Part shown: one piece after another, positions 11,587 through 24,327 of the stretch
How positions within the stretch are numbered: the first letter of the stretch is position 1
How the letters are laid out: each line of letters opens with the position of its first letter
Assembly (NCBI GenBank): GCA_028023455.1
Contig: JAQFVV010012537.1
Span: 870,001 to 934,000, forward strand
Length of the DNA: 64,000 nucleotides
Origin: Epiperipatus broadwayi
Lineage: Eukaryota; Onychophora; Udeonychophora; Euonychophora; Peripatidae
Direction: 5' to 3'
The notes under the pieces: generated by a model
Seen by the model: the letters and a program-made list of their open reading frames with translations, nothing else
What the model was told of the DNA's origin: nothing
Database searches by the model: none
Position numbers and translations under genes: made by a program

Positions 11587-12285
11587 AAAATAAATAAAAA
11601 AAACTACTAGAACAACAACAACAAAAAGAAATAAATGAAAACAGCTTTTCTTCAAACTAATGAATCAGTGATGATGGACTGTTTGAATGCATATTATAAA
11701 ATAAAGATTATTATTAAAAATTTGTAAAATAAGTGCAGACAATACATTGCTATTGTTTTACCCACAAAGTGGAGGACACTAGAAAATTTACCTAGCAATA
11801 GTAAATGAATAATAAATTCTGCTAATTAGTGCAACTATTAAAAGATGAATTGAGTCAGTTGCGCATGAGTGCAGAAATTAAAGAAAACCATAGCCATTTT
11901 GTAACTTACTTGAAATTAAGAGCAGAATGAAAGACTTATGTATTAGGTTACGAAAAGTCACAAAGGCTAGTTGGAGGATGAACATTTTTCAGTCATGGAC
12001 TTTGAATAATGGCATCAACATGTTTGTCGGACTTACTAATTTAAAGTACTGTAATGAAGACAACACAAAATTGGTGATGAAGATGGAATATTTAAATGAA
12101 CATGCAAGCAAGATCAATGCCGTATAAAAAATATATATTTAAGACATAAGGCAACTAGCATACGTAAACATGCAATTATTATTGTTATGTCATAAAATGT
12201 CATGCAACGAGTCTTTTCCCTTGCATTTCTGTCTCATTAAAAAAAAAAATGTTAAGATGGAATTGTCCACTTATTATACCACATA

Positions 12286-13050
12286 ATGGCTACTATTGGC
12301 TCTCTAGCATCATTCAACTTACCACCCCTGTGGGATACATATGCATTGCAAGTGGATTTATTTTGCAAAGATAATAATTTCTGATAGCAGAAGGCATCTC
12401 CTCAGCATGTGGTCTAAAAACATTAAGTATCCTGCACTCCCTTATATCTCTAGCATTGCCTCAGGAAAAGTCATACCAAGACATCATTAAAATTCTAAAA
12501 CAATATTTTAACCCACAGCCATCCATCATATAACAGCGCTTTCAATTTCATTGCCATTGGCAATGAGAGGGAGAAAGAGTAAGCACATCCTTGGCAGACC
12601 TCTAACATCTGACAAAGGGTTGTGAATTTGGACCTTCACTTACAGAGTGTCTTCAGGACCAATTCGTCTGTGGACTTCACAATGAGGCAACATAATGCAA
12701 ACTACTAACAGAAGAAATCTTAACATTGGAAATGGCTGTTCAGTGTAGCTTGGCCGCAGAGTCAGCATCAATACAGGTGCGTGAAATCCGTGCCAAAAGC
12801 TCATCCATGCCAACTGTAACCTTATTCAATGGAACAGACCAACAGTTCACCATAATAACCCTGGGGTTACTACCACCCCCTCAAATGCTGGCATACAAAA
12901 GAAACAATGAAACCCCTTGATCAGGAACCACTCCTTGTGATGGATGCGGTGGTCAGCACAACCAAGCAGAATATCCTTTTAAAAGAACCAAATGCCATTT
13001 CTGTCAGAGAATAGGACATCTACAGCATGTTTGCCAAGCAAAGCAATGAA
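12286..13050 (+). pseudogene. gag remnant of gypsy copy 1
   Basis: From ATG at 12286 the frames give a gag-like start, and a later stretch includes CEFG, an RFVCGL-type segment (here DQFVCGL) and LTLEMA, typical of the gag C-terminal half of Ty3/gypsy elements. Zinc-knuckle cysteines follow at about 12935-13040: CDGCGG, then CHFCQRIGHLQHVC. Several stops and frameshifts break the frame, so no gag protein can be made. Confidence 0.75.
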
Positions 13051-13089
13051 ATACTTTGAGGACCCCTAAGCAGTGCAAGACAGTGACTG

Positions 13090-15720
13090 AATTGGAAGAC
13101 AAAGTTGTAGATCACATCCACAAAGTGCACCAGAATGGCTCAACACATAAATCTATCGCACATATATACATATACGTCAAAGAATGGAAAATGAAGGTCA
13201 ACTCAGGATCACAATATTCTATAATGTCATATGATACGTTTACGAATATACGTAAGAAACTGATACCTAAATTACAACCAGTCAATATCACACTAAGAGA
13301 CTTTCAACATCATGCAATAGCATTTAAAGGATTATGCATAGTACCTATACAATATGGGAAGGGCACGTATACCACTTACAATTGTTGGTAGCAGAGAGAC
13401 CATGCACAAGTCTATTGGGATGTGAATGGTTCAGACCTTTGTGTATTACACTATCAGAAGTTCATAATATCACTGAACCATCCATCCAAGATGTCATTAG
13501 CAAGTATCCACAAGTATTCAACTCATCAATAGGAAGTTCATAGTATCACTGAACCATCCATCCAAGATATCATTAGCAAGTATCCACAAGTATTCAACTC
13601 ATCAATAGGAACTTATAAGGGACCGGCCGTTTCACTGCCAATGGATCCAAATTATCCTCCAATTAGACCGAGAGCCCGGCCATTACAACTTGCCATGAGA
13701 AATAAGGTGGATCTCGTGTTAAAGATGCTGCTCTGGGAAGGAATCATCAAGCTAGAGAACAACCCAATATAGACAACACCAGTGGTACCAATCCTCAAAC
13801 CTTCAGGAGAAGTGAGATTATGCAGTGACTACGAGGTGACTGTCAACAAGGCCCTCCAGAACCACCCATACCCAATACCTGCAGTCCACCACTTTTGGCA
13901 TCTCTTCCACCTAGCTCTATTTTCACAAAAATAGATTTGGCCAAGGCTTACCTTCAATTTCCAGTCGATGAGGCATCAGCCAACATACAAGCCATCATCA
14001 CTCACCGAGGAGCTTTTCATGTGAAACGCTTACAATATGGAATATGTGTGGCACTTAGGATATTTCAATGTGTCATAGACAACTTGCTGGGAGATATCCC
14101 TGGAGTTTATCCATACTTCAATGATATCTTAATCTGTGCCATATTGAAGAGTGACTTATGTGCAAAATTACACATGGAGTTGGAAAGGCTGACATACAGC
14201 GGATTAAGGGCAAACAAGGAAAAATGTGTCACTGTGGATTTCCTGGGATATAAAATTGATAATAAGGTCCTCCACCTGTCACTAAGAATAAGTGGATGCA
14301 ATTAGAAATTTCCAATCCCCAAGGAACAAATGAGAACTAAAAGCATGCAATTAGAAAAGCCCAATCCCCAAAGAACAAAAGAGAACTAAAAGCATTTCTA
14401 GGACTCTTAAACTTCTATAATAATTTCCTTCTGGACCGAGTAACTGTAGCTGAACCCCTACATTGCTTATTACAAACAAACATCACATGGACCTGGACAA
14501 TGAAACACCAAAAGATATTTGAAAAACTTAAAAGATGCATTGACCTCTGATAGTGTATTGGTGCCATTTGATCCTAACCAGGAGATCCAGCTTACATGTG
14601 ACACTTCACCATATGGAGTGGGGGCAGTACTAAGTACATGATTGCCCAATGGATCAACTGCCCCAGTTGCTTTCACCTCACGCACTTTATCTAAAGCTGA
14701 AAGGAACTAAGTGCAAATTGACAGGAAATCTTTGCTGATAATATTCAGAGTTAAATGTTTCCATCACTTCCTATTTGTAATCAAATTTAAAATAAATACA
14801 AATCATCAGCCACTGCTAGGCATATTTACCTCAGATAAATCAACACCCATAATATTATCACCCAGAATGCAAAGAAGGGCACACAAAATAAATGCGTATT
14901 CTTTTAAGCTGGAGTATAGAGCAGGAAGGAAGATTGCAAATGCAGATGCATTGAACAGATGCCCACTTCCATCAACTGAAGATGAAGGTCCTAAATTTGT
15001 GGTATCCTGTTTTTGAAAGAATTGGAGTTTCCCCTGTGATGGCTGAACAGGTGGCACAAGCGACACTCAGAGACTTTTTGTTAGCAACTGTAAAAAACTA
15101 TGATCTCACCACCTGATCAAACAAAGCCACAGACATGAAACTGCAATCTTTTTTTAATAGATGAAATGAACTCTCCACACACAAGAACTGTCTGCTTTGG
15201 AGGTCGCATGTCATTATACCCCATCACTACAGAAATTCATCCTAAATGAGCTTCACATAGGTCACTCGGGCATCGTAAGAACTAAGGCATTGGCAAGGTC
15301 ATATGTATGGTGGCCATCGATGGATATAGAGACATAAAACACCTTGTGGGAAAATGTATGCATTGCCAAGTCATAAGGCATGCATGTCCTCATGCCCTGG
15401 GAGGCACCATTGACTCCATGGTCTCAATTGCACATGGATTTTGCAGGCCCCATCGATGGACAGATGCTCCTCATTGTTGTGGATGCATACTCAAAGTGGG
15501 TAGAGGTGTGGAGAATGCAAACAACGACTTCAAGTGCAACAGTTGCACACTAAGAGAACTATTTTCCACCCATGGAATACCAAAATGTGTGGTATCCAAT
15601 AATGGATCACAATTCACATCATCAGAATTCTTGACATTCCTTATCAGTAACAGAGTCCAACACACACAGGTTGCATCCAACCACTTGGCAAATAATGTAT
15701 TACTTTCCCTCATGACAGGT
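13090..15720 (+). pseudogene. pol remnant (protease, RT, RNase H, integrase) of gypsy copy 1
   Basis: Domains appear in normal Ty3/gypsy order across several frames. Protease is near 13198 (NSGSQYS, where the family has D-T/S-G) and LLGCEWF near 13415. Reverse transcriptase runs 13800-14140, with [10 protein letters not shown] and a catalytic box reading YFNDILI near 14113; the first catalytic Asp of the usual YxDD is changed to Asn. RNase H is near 14590 (CDTSPYG) and integrase runs 15230-15700 (HIGHSG, CMHCQ, then a damaged catalytic core). Frameshifts, stops, a 76-bp tandem duplication at 13457-13608 and a 49-bp one at 14297-14394 make it dead. Confidence 0.85.
13457..13608. repeat. Tandem duplication of 76 bp inside pol
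   Basis: GAAGTTCATA with the following 66 bases at 13457 is repeated from 13533 with a few differences. It shifts the frame of the protease-RT linker. Confidence 0.9.
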
Positions 15721-15990
15721 TTCAAATTCGGTTCTTGTAACAATATATATATATATTATAAAATAAAGTTTATTATTAAAATTTGTAAAATACGTGCAAA
15801 CAGTACCTTGTTATTGCTATACCTGCAAAGTGGAGCACTGGAGAAAATTTGCCTGTTAATAAAAAATTAATAGTAAATTATGCTAATTGGCACACAAGTA
15901 TTAAAAGACGAATTGAATCAGATGCAGGCTAAGTTAAAACCATATTCTCATTTTGTACATACTTGAAAGTAAAGATCAGAATGACAGAAT

Positions 15991-16355
15991 GAAAGTGAAT
16001 TTAAACTGCATCTGTTAATTGTGTAAAAGGAAAATAATTACAAGTTAACAATACTTAAATTATAGATTTAATTAAAAGATGAGAGTTAAGGAAACTCTAA
16101 ATAATGAACTGTAAATATATTTGCAGTGTTGGAGAATGAAGTATTTATACCCTCAAACATGTTAGTAATTATGACCCAAGTTAAATAATAACTCTTATTA
16201 TAATTTATTTGTTATTTATATTGCTAGCACAGATAAATAAACTTACTGAAATATATAAGTATTTGTGTTATTTTTTTTTGCCACTGACACAGCTGGTAAT
16301 ATTGATTACTGCCATACCCACAGTAAATATGCATATCTAAATCAAGTGGCAATGA
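15991..16355. other. Intron DNA between mobile elements
   Basis: AT-rich, no feature recognised. Confidence 0.4.
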
Positions 16356-16363
16356 TCCTAATC

Positions 16364-16758
16364 CAGGGGTCACCAACCTTTTTGCACTTAAGAGCACATT
16401 ATATAATACTGGCCAGGTGGCAGGCACCATTTATTTTTTTTAACCAGATGGCAGGCACCATTTATTTTTCAATGTAAATTTATAGTTGGATATTGTTAAT
16501 AATACACATAATGTACAAAAAAATATTTATTTCAAAAATAATTTAACATATAATTAACGTTTATATTTTTATGCTGTAAAAGTATAGTATGCCCTACAAT
16601 TTGATTACAATATAATACAATAATTTATAAGAAATTTTAAAAATTAAACTTATTTATATCAGATAAATAATTTTTTATCCTGTTCGGATAATGGTGGGCA
16701 CACGTAAAATGGTCTGCAGGCACCATGGTGCCCGTGGGCATAGGGTTGGGGACTCCTG
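16364..16758. mobile_element. Non-autonomous hAT-type MITE
   Basis: Starts CAGGGGTCACCAACC and ends with the inverted form GGTTGGGGACTCCTG, the terminal repeats of a widespread hAT class. The flanking 8 bases, TCCTAATC (16356-16363) and GCCTAATC (16759-16766), match at 7 of 8 positions, as expected for a hAT target duplication. Inside, near both ends, is GGCACCAT-rich sequence; no transposase is encoded. The transposase relic at 27.7-29.8 kb is of the general type that mobilises such elements, though a direct link was not shown. Confidence 0.85.
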
Positions 16759-16839
16759 GCCTAATCCAACTCTAAAAAACGAATTAAATAGAATGATACC
16801 TCAGAGTTATTTACAACTGCTATAAAAATATTTTTGAAA

Positions 16840-18675
16840 CACAAATATTAAACTGTATTTTGACTAACAGAAAATATGTTTCAAGATTGTAAAGTTTTTA
16901 ATAAATTCAACACAGAAGAATTTGCAAATCATTTTAAAATATAACAGATTTTAAAACTGACTGAGATTTGTCTAAAATCAATGTGAAAATAATGAATACT
17001 CTATTAACAACTGCAAGAAAGATGGTTGGTATAAAAAATAATATACAAATAAACTTTCTGTTGAAACAAGACCATATTTGAAAAAAATAAGAGTAAGAAA
17101 TTTTTTTAAAAATAATCCATTAAGAAGAATTAAATATTCAAATTTTGTAAAGTGATATAAGAAATTTTTTTAAAAATAATCCATTAAGAAGAATTAAATA
17201 TTCAAATTTTATAAAGTGATATAAAAAGGAAATAATAATATAAAAAATATAATTGTGAATTAATAAGAAAGGCTATAGAAAAGAATAAGTCTCAAAAGTG
17301 TACAAGAAAAAAAAACTATTACTTAAAAGGGAAATGATATTATGAAATGTGTGAAAAAGTTCTTCATTATAAAAAATTATATAATAAAGAATAAAAAAAT
17401 AAATTCTACAATTATCACATTTTCTGAATTGATCAATATGTCTAAATGATAAAGGTGTATCAGATGATTAGAATAATTTAATAATATTATTTATATTTAA
17501 GAAAAATGATAAAAAAGATATTAGAAACTACAAAACTTAATTGTTGTCTATCAGTTGTACAACATCTTTACTAAGATAATTACAATATAGTTACAACAAA
17601 CTTTGGACTTTAATCCATCAAAAGAATGAGCAGTGTTTTTTTTTTTTTTTGCACATTAGATCACATCGAAGTTTTGAGAGAAATTAAAGAAAGGATTAAG
17701 CAATATGAGTTGTTGTTCTGCTTTGGATTTGTAAGTTATGAAAAGCCATTTGATTCAATAAATATTTCCACAATGATTAAAACATTGGACCATCAAGATA
17801 TAAATCCAGGATATTGTTATATTCTGAAGAATATTTATCAAAATGCATCAGTAGTAATTAGATTAAATGGTGATACTAAGAAGAATAACACTGAACAGAG
17901 AATATGATAAGATGATTTCTTATCTCTAAATATTATTACAGGACTTTACAAAAAGTATTTTGAGAATTATAAAATGGGAAGTCAAAAAATCTGAATATAA
18001 ATTAAAGGATATGTGCAAGAATAAACTTTATACATATTAAAGGTAATCTAGTGTTCAATTCAATTTAGTATGTACTCAGATAAATAATGCTCAATGGATT
18101 TTTCCAGAAGAAAATAACATGATTATAAATAGAAAAGGTTAACAAATACAAATATATTAATACAGATGGAAACATAATGGATGAAATTAATCATAGAATT
18201 AAACTTGAATGGAATGTTATGTTTGAAAAAGGTTTTTAATAGATGTGTTTTACAAGTACTTACTATGAATTTAAGACATAGACATGCAATAGAAAAGCAA
18301 TACAGAGACTTCAAGTCACTCAGTGAAATAAAAAGAGATGTATGTTATGAGCCATAAGAAGCAATCAAAAACAAAATACATGGGTAAGAACACAAACAAG
18401 TATCATTGATATCATTGAAAGAATTAAGTCTAAAATGGAGCTGGTCTGGATATATTGTTTGTAAAACTGATTATAAATAAACAGGAAGTTTAAATTGAAT
18501 CCAAAAGATTGTAAAAGATATATTAAAAATCATATGAAAGATAAATAGATGAAATGAAAAAGTTTGTTGATGTATTGTAGAGAATAGAAGCTAATAATTA
18601 GAGAAATTCTGTTAAACTAAGAGAGATTGTCCTGTAGTGAATTAATAATAGCTGAAAATAATTGATGATAAATAT
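16840..18675 (+). mobile_element. Decayed RTE-type LINE, 5'-truncated copy
   Basis: Plus-strand relic closely related to the intact RTE element at 51626-54923. It begins in the middle of the endonuclease (LNCILTNRKY near 16848) and runs through the linker and the reverse transcriptase (DHIEVLREI, CFGFVSYEK, NPGYCYILKN at 17655-17840) to the C-terminal end. It finishes near 18675 with TTGATGATAAAT, like the 3' tail of the intact copy. There are many stops and frameshifts plus a 64-bp tandem duplication at 17097-17224. Confidence 0.85.
17097..17224. repeat. Tandem duplication of 64 bp in RTE relic
   Basis: The block GAAATTTTTTTAAAAATAAT plus following bases at 17097 is repeated at 17161 with one visible difference. 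Confidence 0.9.
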
Positions 18676-18807
18676 TAATCTTTAGTTACATAAATAAAAA
18701 TGTCAAAATATTTGCATATATATTTTAAAAAAATTGTTCTGCATTGCTATGTGGTATATTAACTTTTAACTACATGAATAATTTTTAAAAATTCATATAT
18801 ACTGGTA

Positions 18808-19430
18808 TGTTCTGTGCATATACGTGTATATTTATTGTAAATAAAATTTAATAAAATGTATTATATGTACAGAAGATCCATTAAAATTATTATCAGTATA
18901 AATGTTCTCTAGAAAATTAACATAAAGCTGAAAATCTGGATTTAATATTGAGCAAGGTCAATATATTTAAATGAGCCCTACTATGTATAATGAACTGCAT
19001 ATATATAAATGAATATGTTCTAGTGGGCAAGAGCAGTGTTTTCTAAATCTTTTGAGCACTAATTGTACAATCCTTGTAAATGAAAAAATGCAATGTATGC
19101 ACTAATTGTTGTAGAAGTTAGTAAAAATAGTTAAGGATTAATATTAGAAATCAGATGAGAATATCTATGTGTTAAAACCAAAGTAAATGAATACACACAG
19201 ATAGTTGAACATTTGTATAATGTTTGTGCATATGAACTGTTTATCATTTTGCTAATTATTGGAATTGCCTGAAGAAACTAAAATAGTTTCAATCATTTTA
19301 TTTTATTATTCTTTCCATTATAAGCAAGTGAATAAACTTATTTTTATTACTTTAGTTAATGTTTTGTTTAATTAAATTACTGAAATGCACATACAGCTGG
19401 TAAACATAAATCTCACCTCTGTATATAGCA
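18808..19430 (+). repeat. Left LTR of gypsy copy 2
   Basis: Aligns along its length with 23063-23682 with scattered substitutions and short indels. Both contain the words GCAGTGTTTT and CTGAAAATCTGGATTT-like blocks in the same order. Confidence 0.85.
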
Positions 19431-19819
19431 AATAGTGCACGTCAATAGTAGAATGGTGCGAGTTGATAATAGAATAACACGAGTTGAAAATTGAATGGCT
19501 GTAGTTCATTAGTTTATGAAGTAAAAACATGTTCAAGTTATTCTTGATAAATAATGGCAATGATGAACAGTAAGTAGTATTCACAAGTGCGGAAAGCATA
19601 TGCAAAGCACATTGAGTGATATATGTTAATAAATATAATTTATGAAGATAGATTCAAAAATAGCTATGCTTTTGTTATTTTCTGGCAAGAACGTTTACAA
19701 ATCACAAAACAATAATGTGACCCCAAAACTCTGAAGATATTCCACATGAAGAGTTAAAAAAAAAAAATTAAATGCATATTTCTAACTGGTAACTTTGAAA
19801 TGAGTATCTTGTCTGTGTT

Positions 19820-22800
19820 TTAGGATGAGAAAGCAATTACATCATTTGGTTATACAGACTATGATATAACACTTTGTACACTAACAAAACAATTCCAAGT
19901 TGCCTCGAAGTTAGAAGACATGTTGCTTGCAATGTCAGACCATAGCCGGAGAAAAACTTTGCTGAGTGAGCCAAATCTGAATTATAAAATAGCCCCTAGA
20001 AAATGTTTGGCACAAGAAGTAATGTTATAAGTATCATAATTTCAGACCATTCGGAATGCAAAATAATTCCATTTCTGTAAATAAAGCACAAGTTGTAGTT
20101 ATAAATTTAAAGATAGCACAGGAAAGTTTGATCTGATATTGCTGCAGTGTAAAGGCAATGTTAAAAAAATTTTTAAATTTGAAATGGAGAAATGTAATGT
20201 TTGTAAAATTAAAGGACATTTAGCTTGTGTCTGCAGAAACAAAGACAAAAGTTGCAGAATGCAGTTAAGTCTGGACTTCAAATCACTGGAGACACAATCT
20301 ATTAATAAGATTAATAACACAGACGATAGTTATATTGTGTTAGACGTTACTGGCTGTGAAAGTAAAATTACAATGGAAGTGAACAGTAGTGTTGGTCTTT
20401 CTTTATTGCCATATAAAGATTGGATAAAATTATTGGCAACAGTAAAAAAAAATACATTTCAAAATATGCAGGTATTAGCCACAGATGTAAATGGCAATCG
20501 AATTGACATATGTGGAAAAGTTAATATAACTGTGAATATTAATGCTAAAGTTATTGTTTACCATTACATATTGTGAAGAGTTATATAAATCCACTATTAG
20601 AAAGAAATTGGTTTCATCCATTAGGAATTCATCTTAAAATAATTAAGAGGGTTCAGTTGGAAACAGAAATTAAAAAGATGCTTCCTCGTTTATTTAAGCC
20701 AGGATTAGCAAAATTAAAAAATATAACTGCTGGATATAGAAATTGTAAGTGATGCTCAATCTATAGTATGCAAACCCCATAAGGTTCTGATTGTCTTAAA
20801 AGCCAAAATTGAACAGATTATTAATGATATGGTGAATAAAAGTGTTTTGTCTCCAATTGAAGATTCATCTGAAACCATATGGGAGCATTTAATAGTATGA
20901 AGATTATTGTGTTATACTTAATAAATTCATAAATAGAGGAGCATATACAATCCCAAGTGCACATGAAATTATAGCATCACTTCAGAAGGCAGCATTCTTC
21001 ACAAAAATCAATTTGATGTCATCTTTTCATAAAATAACCATTATAGATAGAACTGTTAAAATGCTAATGATCAGTATTCATCTGCGATTCTATAAATGCA
21101 ATAAGTTACCTTATGGGATTACAGTTGCTCCAACTGTGTTTCAACCAAAAATGGAAGGTTTATATCAAGGTGTCGAAGCAGTTATTCCTTATTTAAATGC
21201 AGTTATTCCTTATTTAGATGACATTTTAATAACTGCTCAAACAATGAACATAGAAACACACATGTTGAATGTTTGTGTGAGAGTGGACAAAGTTGGAGTT
21301 AAAATTAATCCTTCTAAATATATGTGAGCTACATGTGAAATAAAATTTCTGGAACATGTTGTTGAATGTTTGTATAAATTAGACAAAGTTGGGGCTAGAA
21401 TTAATCCTTCTAAATATATGTGGGTTACATGTGAAATTAGAATTTCTGGGCTGGTTAAACTAGAAAGGAATATACTCTAATCTGGAAAAAGTTAGAGCTA
21501 TCAAAATTGATCCAAAGCCTGGGAATGTAAAAAATTTGTAGGTTTTTCTAGGATTGCTCAATTTTTTTGAGTTTCCTAAAAGAGAAGTTGTATGTCCTTA
21601 CACCATTGTATGAGCTACTGTGTAAGAACAGCACATGATTTGGCTTTCGAGAAAGCGAAAGATTTATTAATGTCTGAGCAGCTTCTTATACATTATAACA
21701 GTGATCAGAAAGTGATTATTACAACTGATGCTTCGATTTCAGAGTTGTTATGGATGAGAATGCTCTATTGCATATGCCTCTAGGACTCTAAAAAGCTGCT
21801 GAAAAAAAAATCAACTTGACAAAGAACTGCTGGCTATAATATTTGCTATTAAAAATATCAGCAATACATATATGGATGTAATTTTTATTTATAAGGATCA
21901 TTGCCCATTATTGGGAATTTTTGACATGATAAGAAAACATATGATTCGCTGAATTAATTTTCTGGCAGCATATGATTATGTCTTAATTTACAAGCCCTGA
22001 AAAGAAATTACTAATGCCAATGCTTTATCTCACTTGCTGGATGCTTGTGAATTCCAACAAAAATGTATAGAAATAAATTACATTGATACTTAGAAGCAAA
22101 AAAACTGTAAATAGTCCAAGTTTGAAAAGTGAACTAATAGTGATCCTGGATATGAAAGACGTCCAAGTTTGAAAAGTGAACTAATAGTGATCCTGGATAT
22201 GAAAGACTCTTAGTCTTTCATATCCAGGATCACTATTAGTTCACTTTTCAAACTTGGACTATTTACAGTTTTTTTGCTTCTATGTTGCAAGACCTATCAT
22301 AAATGCTCATGAAAGCCTATCTATGTGAAGTAGCTGTATTCTAATGATGGATCAAGTATTCACACCATCAGAAGGTTGGAAGCAAGTACTCAATTTACTA
22401 CACCAAGGACATACAGGTGTAGTATGCATGAAAGCCTTAGTTTGTTCATATGTTTAGTGGCTAATTTGAATCAGGACATTGAACAAACAGTTAAGAACTG
22501 TGTTTTTGAGTGCCAGTCTACTGCTCATTTGCCTCTAAAGACTTTTGATTGTGTGGTCAAAAGGAATGTACCATGGCAAAGCTTACATTTAGACCATGTG
22601 GGTCCAATGAATGAATATATTTTCCTAGTTGCAATTGATTTTTATTCAAAATGGGCAGAATATGAGCTTGATAAAAACATGAGTGCGGTGTACTATTTAT
22701 GCCCTAAGAAATTTTTGCAGGCCAAGCTTGAACTGTTGCTGTATCGCAAGTGTTGCACACACTTAACAAAGTTGATACCAGATAGAAAAGTTATTGTGAA

Positions 22801-22880
22801 TAGTAATTTTGATATTGGAAAATTTAAAAAAAACATAGACGAATTAGTGTGGAGTCATGATATTTTAAAAAGAAAATAAA
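19820..22880 (+). pseudogene. gag-pol remnant of gypsy copy 2
   Basis: A zinc knuckle at about 20163-20245 (CNVCKIKGHLACVC) marks the end of gag. The open frame 20139-20576 continues into a protease-like region where the family Asp-Thr/Ser-Gly is replaced (MEVNSSVGL). Reverse transcriptase is at about 20930-21330, with LPYGITVAPTVFQ and a catalytic YLDDILIT still present; VIPYLNA just before it is a small internal duplication. RNase H is near 21720 (TTDAS). Integrase follows at 22370-22700 (HLDHVGPM, AIDFYSKWAE). Numerous stops and frameshifts and a fold-back insertion at 22083-22283 make it non-coding. Confidence 0.8.
22083..22283. repeat. Direct-plus-inverted triplication inside gypsy copy 2
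   Basis: A block beginning GTCCAAGTTTGAAAAGTG and ending ATGAAAGAC occurs at about 22109-22160 and again at about 22161-22207, then in inverted orientation at about 22208-22255. The inverted copy continues outward so that GAAGCAAAAAAACTG at 22086 is also mirrored by 22283. The copies are almost identical, unlike the decayed surrounding element. Confidence 0.9.
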
Positions 22881-23062
22881 AAAAGTAAAAAAGTAGTTGA
22901 TCAGAATATACCATAAGATCCAATGGATGTAATAGCTAATCAAGAGGAAGAAAGAGATTTACCTCCCACTAAAATCACCAGCTCAAAGACAATCAACAAG
23001 ATTGCAAGATTATTTTTTGGTAACCAGGAAGAGCTGTTTCCTAGAGTGGGGGTGAAAAGGAC

Positions 23063-23682
23063 TATTCTGGGTGGATATATGTATATTTATTGTAAATAAA
23101 GTTTAATAAAATCTTGTATTATACATACAGATGGTCCATTAAAATTATTATTGGTATAAATGTACTCTAGAAAATTAGCATAAAATTGAAAATCTGGATT
23201 TGATATTGAGTAAGATCAATATATTTAAATAAGCCTTACTATGTATTCTGAACTGCATAAATATAATTGGATACATTCTAGCAGGGCAGAGCAGTGTTTT
23301 ATACAATCATGTGAGTAGTAATTGTACAACCTTGTAAGCATAAAATTGCAATGTGTGCACTAATCGTTGTAGAAGTCAATAAAAATAGTTAAAGACTGAT
23401 ATTAGAAATAATGAGAATATCTGCATGTTAAAACCAAAGTAAATGGATACACACAGATAATTGGACATGTATATAATGTTTGTGCGACAGTTTATCATGT
23501 GGTGAGTTATCGGAATTGCTTGAAGAAGCTAAAGTAGTTTCACTCATTTTATCTTATTATTTTTTCCATTATTAACAAGTAAATAAACTTGGTTTTTATC
23601 ACTTGGTTAATGTTTTATTTGATTAAATTATTGCAGATGCATATACAACTGATAAAGATAAATCTCACCCCTGTATATAACA
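23063..23682 (+). repeat. Right LTR of gypsy copy 2
   Basis: Partner of 18808-19430. It ends CTGTATATAACA; the sequence beyond (CATATATACATAC) is host DNA. Confidence 0.85.
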
Positions 23683-24327
23683 CATATATACATACAATCA
23701 TTAGAACCAGTCAACACCTAGACAATCCCATATCAATAACAATCAACAATTTCAATGTTGTCAAGGCAACCTCTTTTTAAAAATAAAGGTGGAATCCCTA
23801 CATGCAATTTTAAAAAAATGTCATACGTACACAACTATCTTCACACAAAATATTGTCATTCATCTATCAACTAACAAAAAAAAAAAAGAAATTTTATTTA
23901 GAAATACAATTTTGGTTTTAAGTGTTGGTAAGTTATCTCTTACAATAAAATAATCACTAAATGACTTTTCTATTAGAATTCTGTTGTAAAGTAAATAACC
24001 TAAACACGCAAATATATCACAATTACTGATATATATCTACATTGGGAAGTAGCACTAATTAAAAATATATTTGAAATTTATACAAGCAAAATGAATTTGT
24101 AGAATTTAAAAAAATAAATGAAAGACAACAATTGGAAGTTTAGTTAATTTTATTTACACCACCACAGTTTAGTCTTAATGGAGTTCATGGAAATTTTTTA
24201 ACAGGTATATAAATAATTGCAAAATATGGTCTTAACCTCAATCTAACAATGCCATTACTACAAAATGAAACGAATTATAATAAATATGCTTTTAAAAGAG
24301 AGCAAAAATTATATCTACAATAGAAAT
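23683..24327. other. Intron DNA between mobile elements
   Basis: AT-rich, no gene or repeat recognised apart from a poly-A tract near 23878. Confidence 0.5.

Larger units (their letters stand above)
11697..15990 (+). mobile_element. Decayed Ty3/gypsy retrotransposon, copy 1
   Basis: Plus-strand relic with gag (about 12286-13050) and pol (about 13090-15720) remains. Direct repeats of about 235 bp flank it (11697-11930 and 15756-15990) and are candidate LTR pieces. On the left the repeat continues into about 105 bases (11935-12038) matching the arms of the palindromic element at 31489-31742. TTGGTGATGAAGATGG at 12071 could be the primer-binding region. Exact ends and a target duplication were not found. 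The element sits in the largest fibrillin intron, in antisense orientation to the gene. Confidence 0.8.
18808..23682 (+). mobile_element. Decayed Ty3/gypsy retrotransposon, copy 2, with both LTRs
   Basis: Direct LTRs of about 620 bp (18808-19430 and 23063-23682) enclose gag-pol remains. LTR ends are TGTTCT...TATAGCA on the left and TATTCT...TATAACA on the right. A purine-rich tract (GGGGGTGAAAAGG, about 23048-23060) precedes the right LTR. A convincing target duplication was not found; CATATATAC lies near both outer ends but is low-complexity. The family differs from gypsy copies 1 and 3 in sequence. Confidence 0.85.

Noticed and set aside
19260-19300. CTGAAGA followed by GTTTC, hammerhead-like, in the LTR of gypsy copy 2 (also near 23516)
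   Set aside because: The bases form a plain hairpin in the LTR; GAAA, stem III and the cleavage triplet are absent in the required order.
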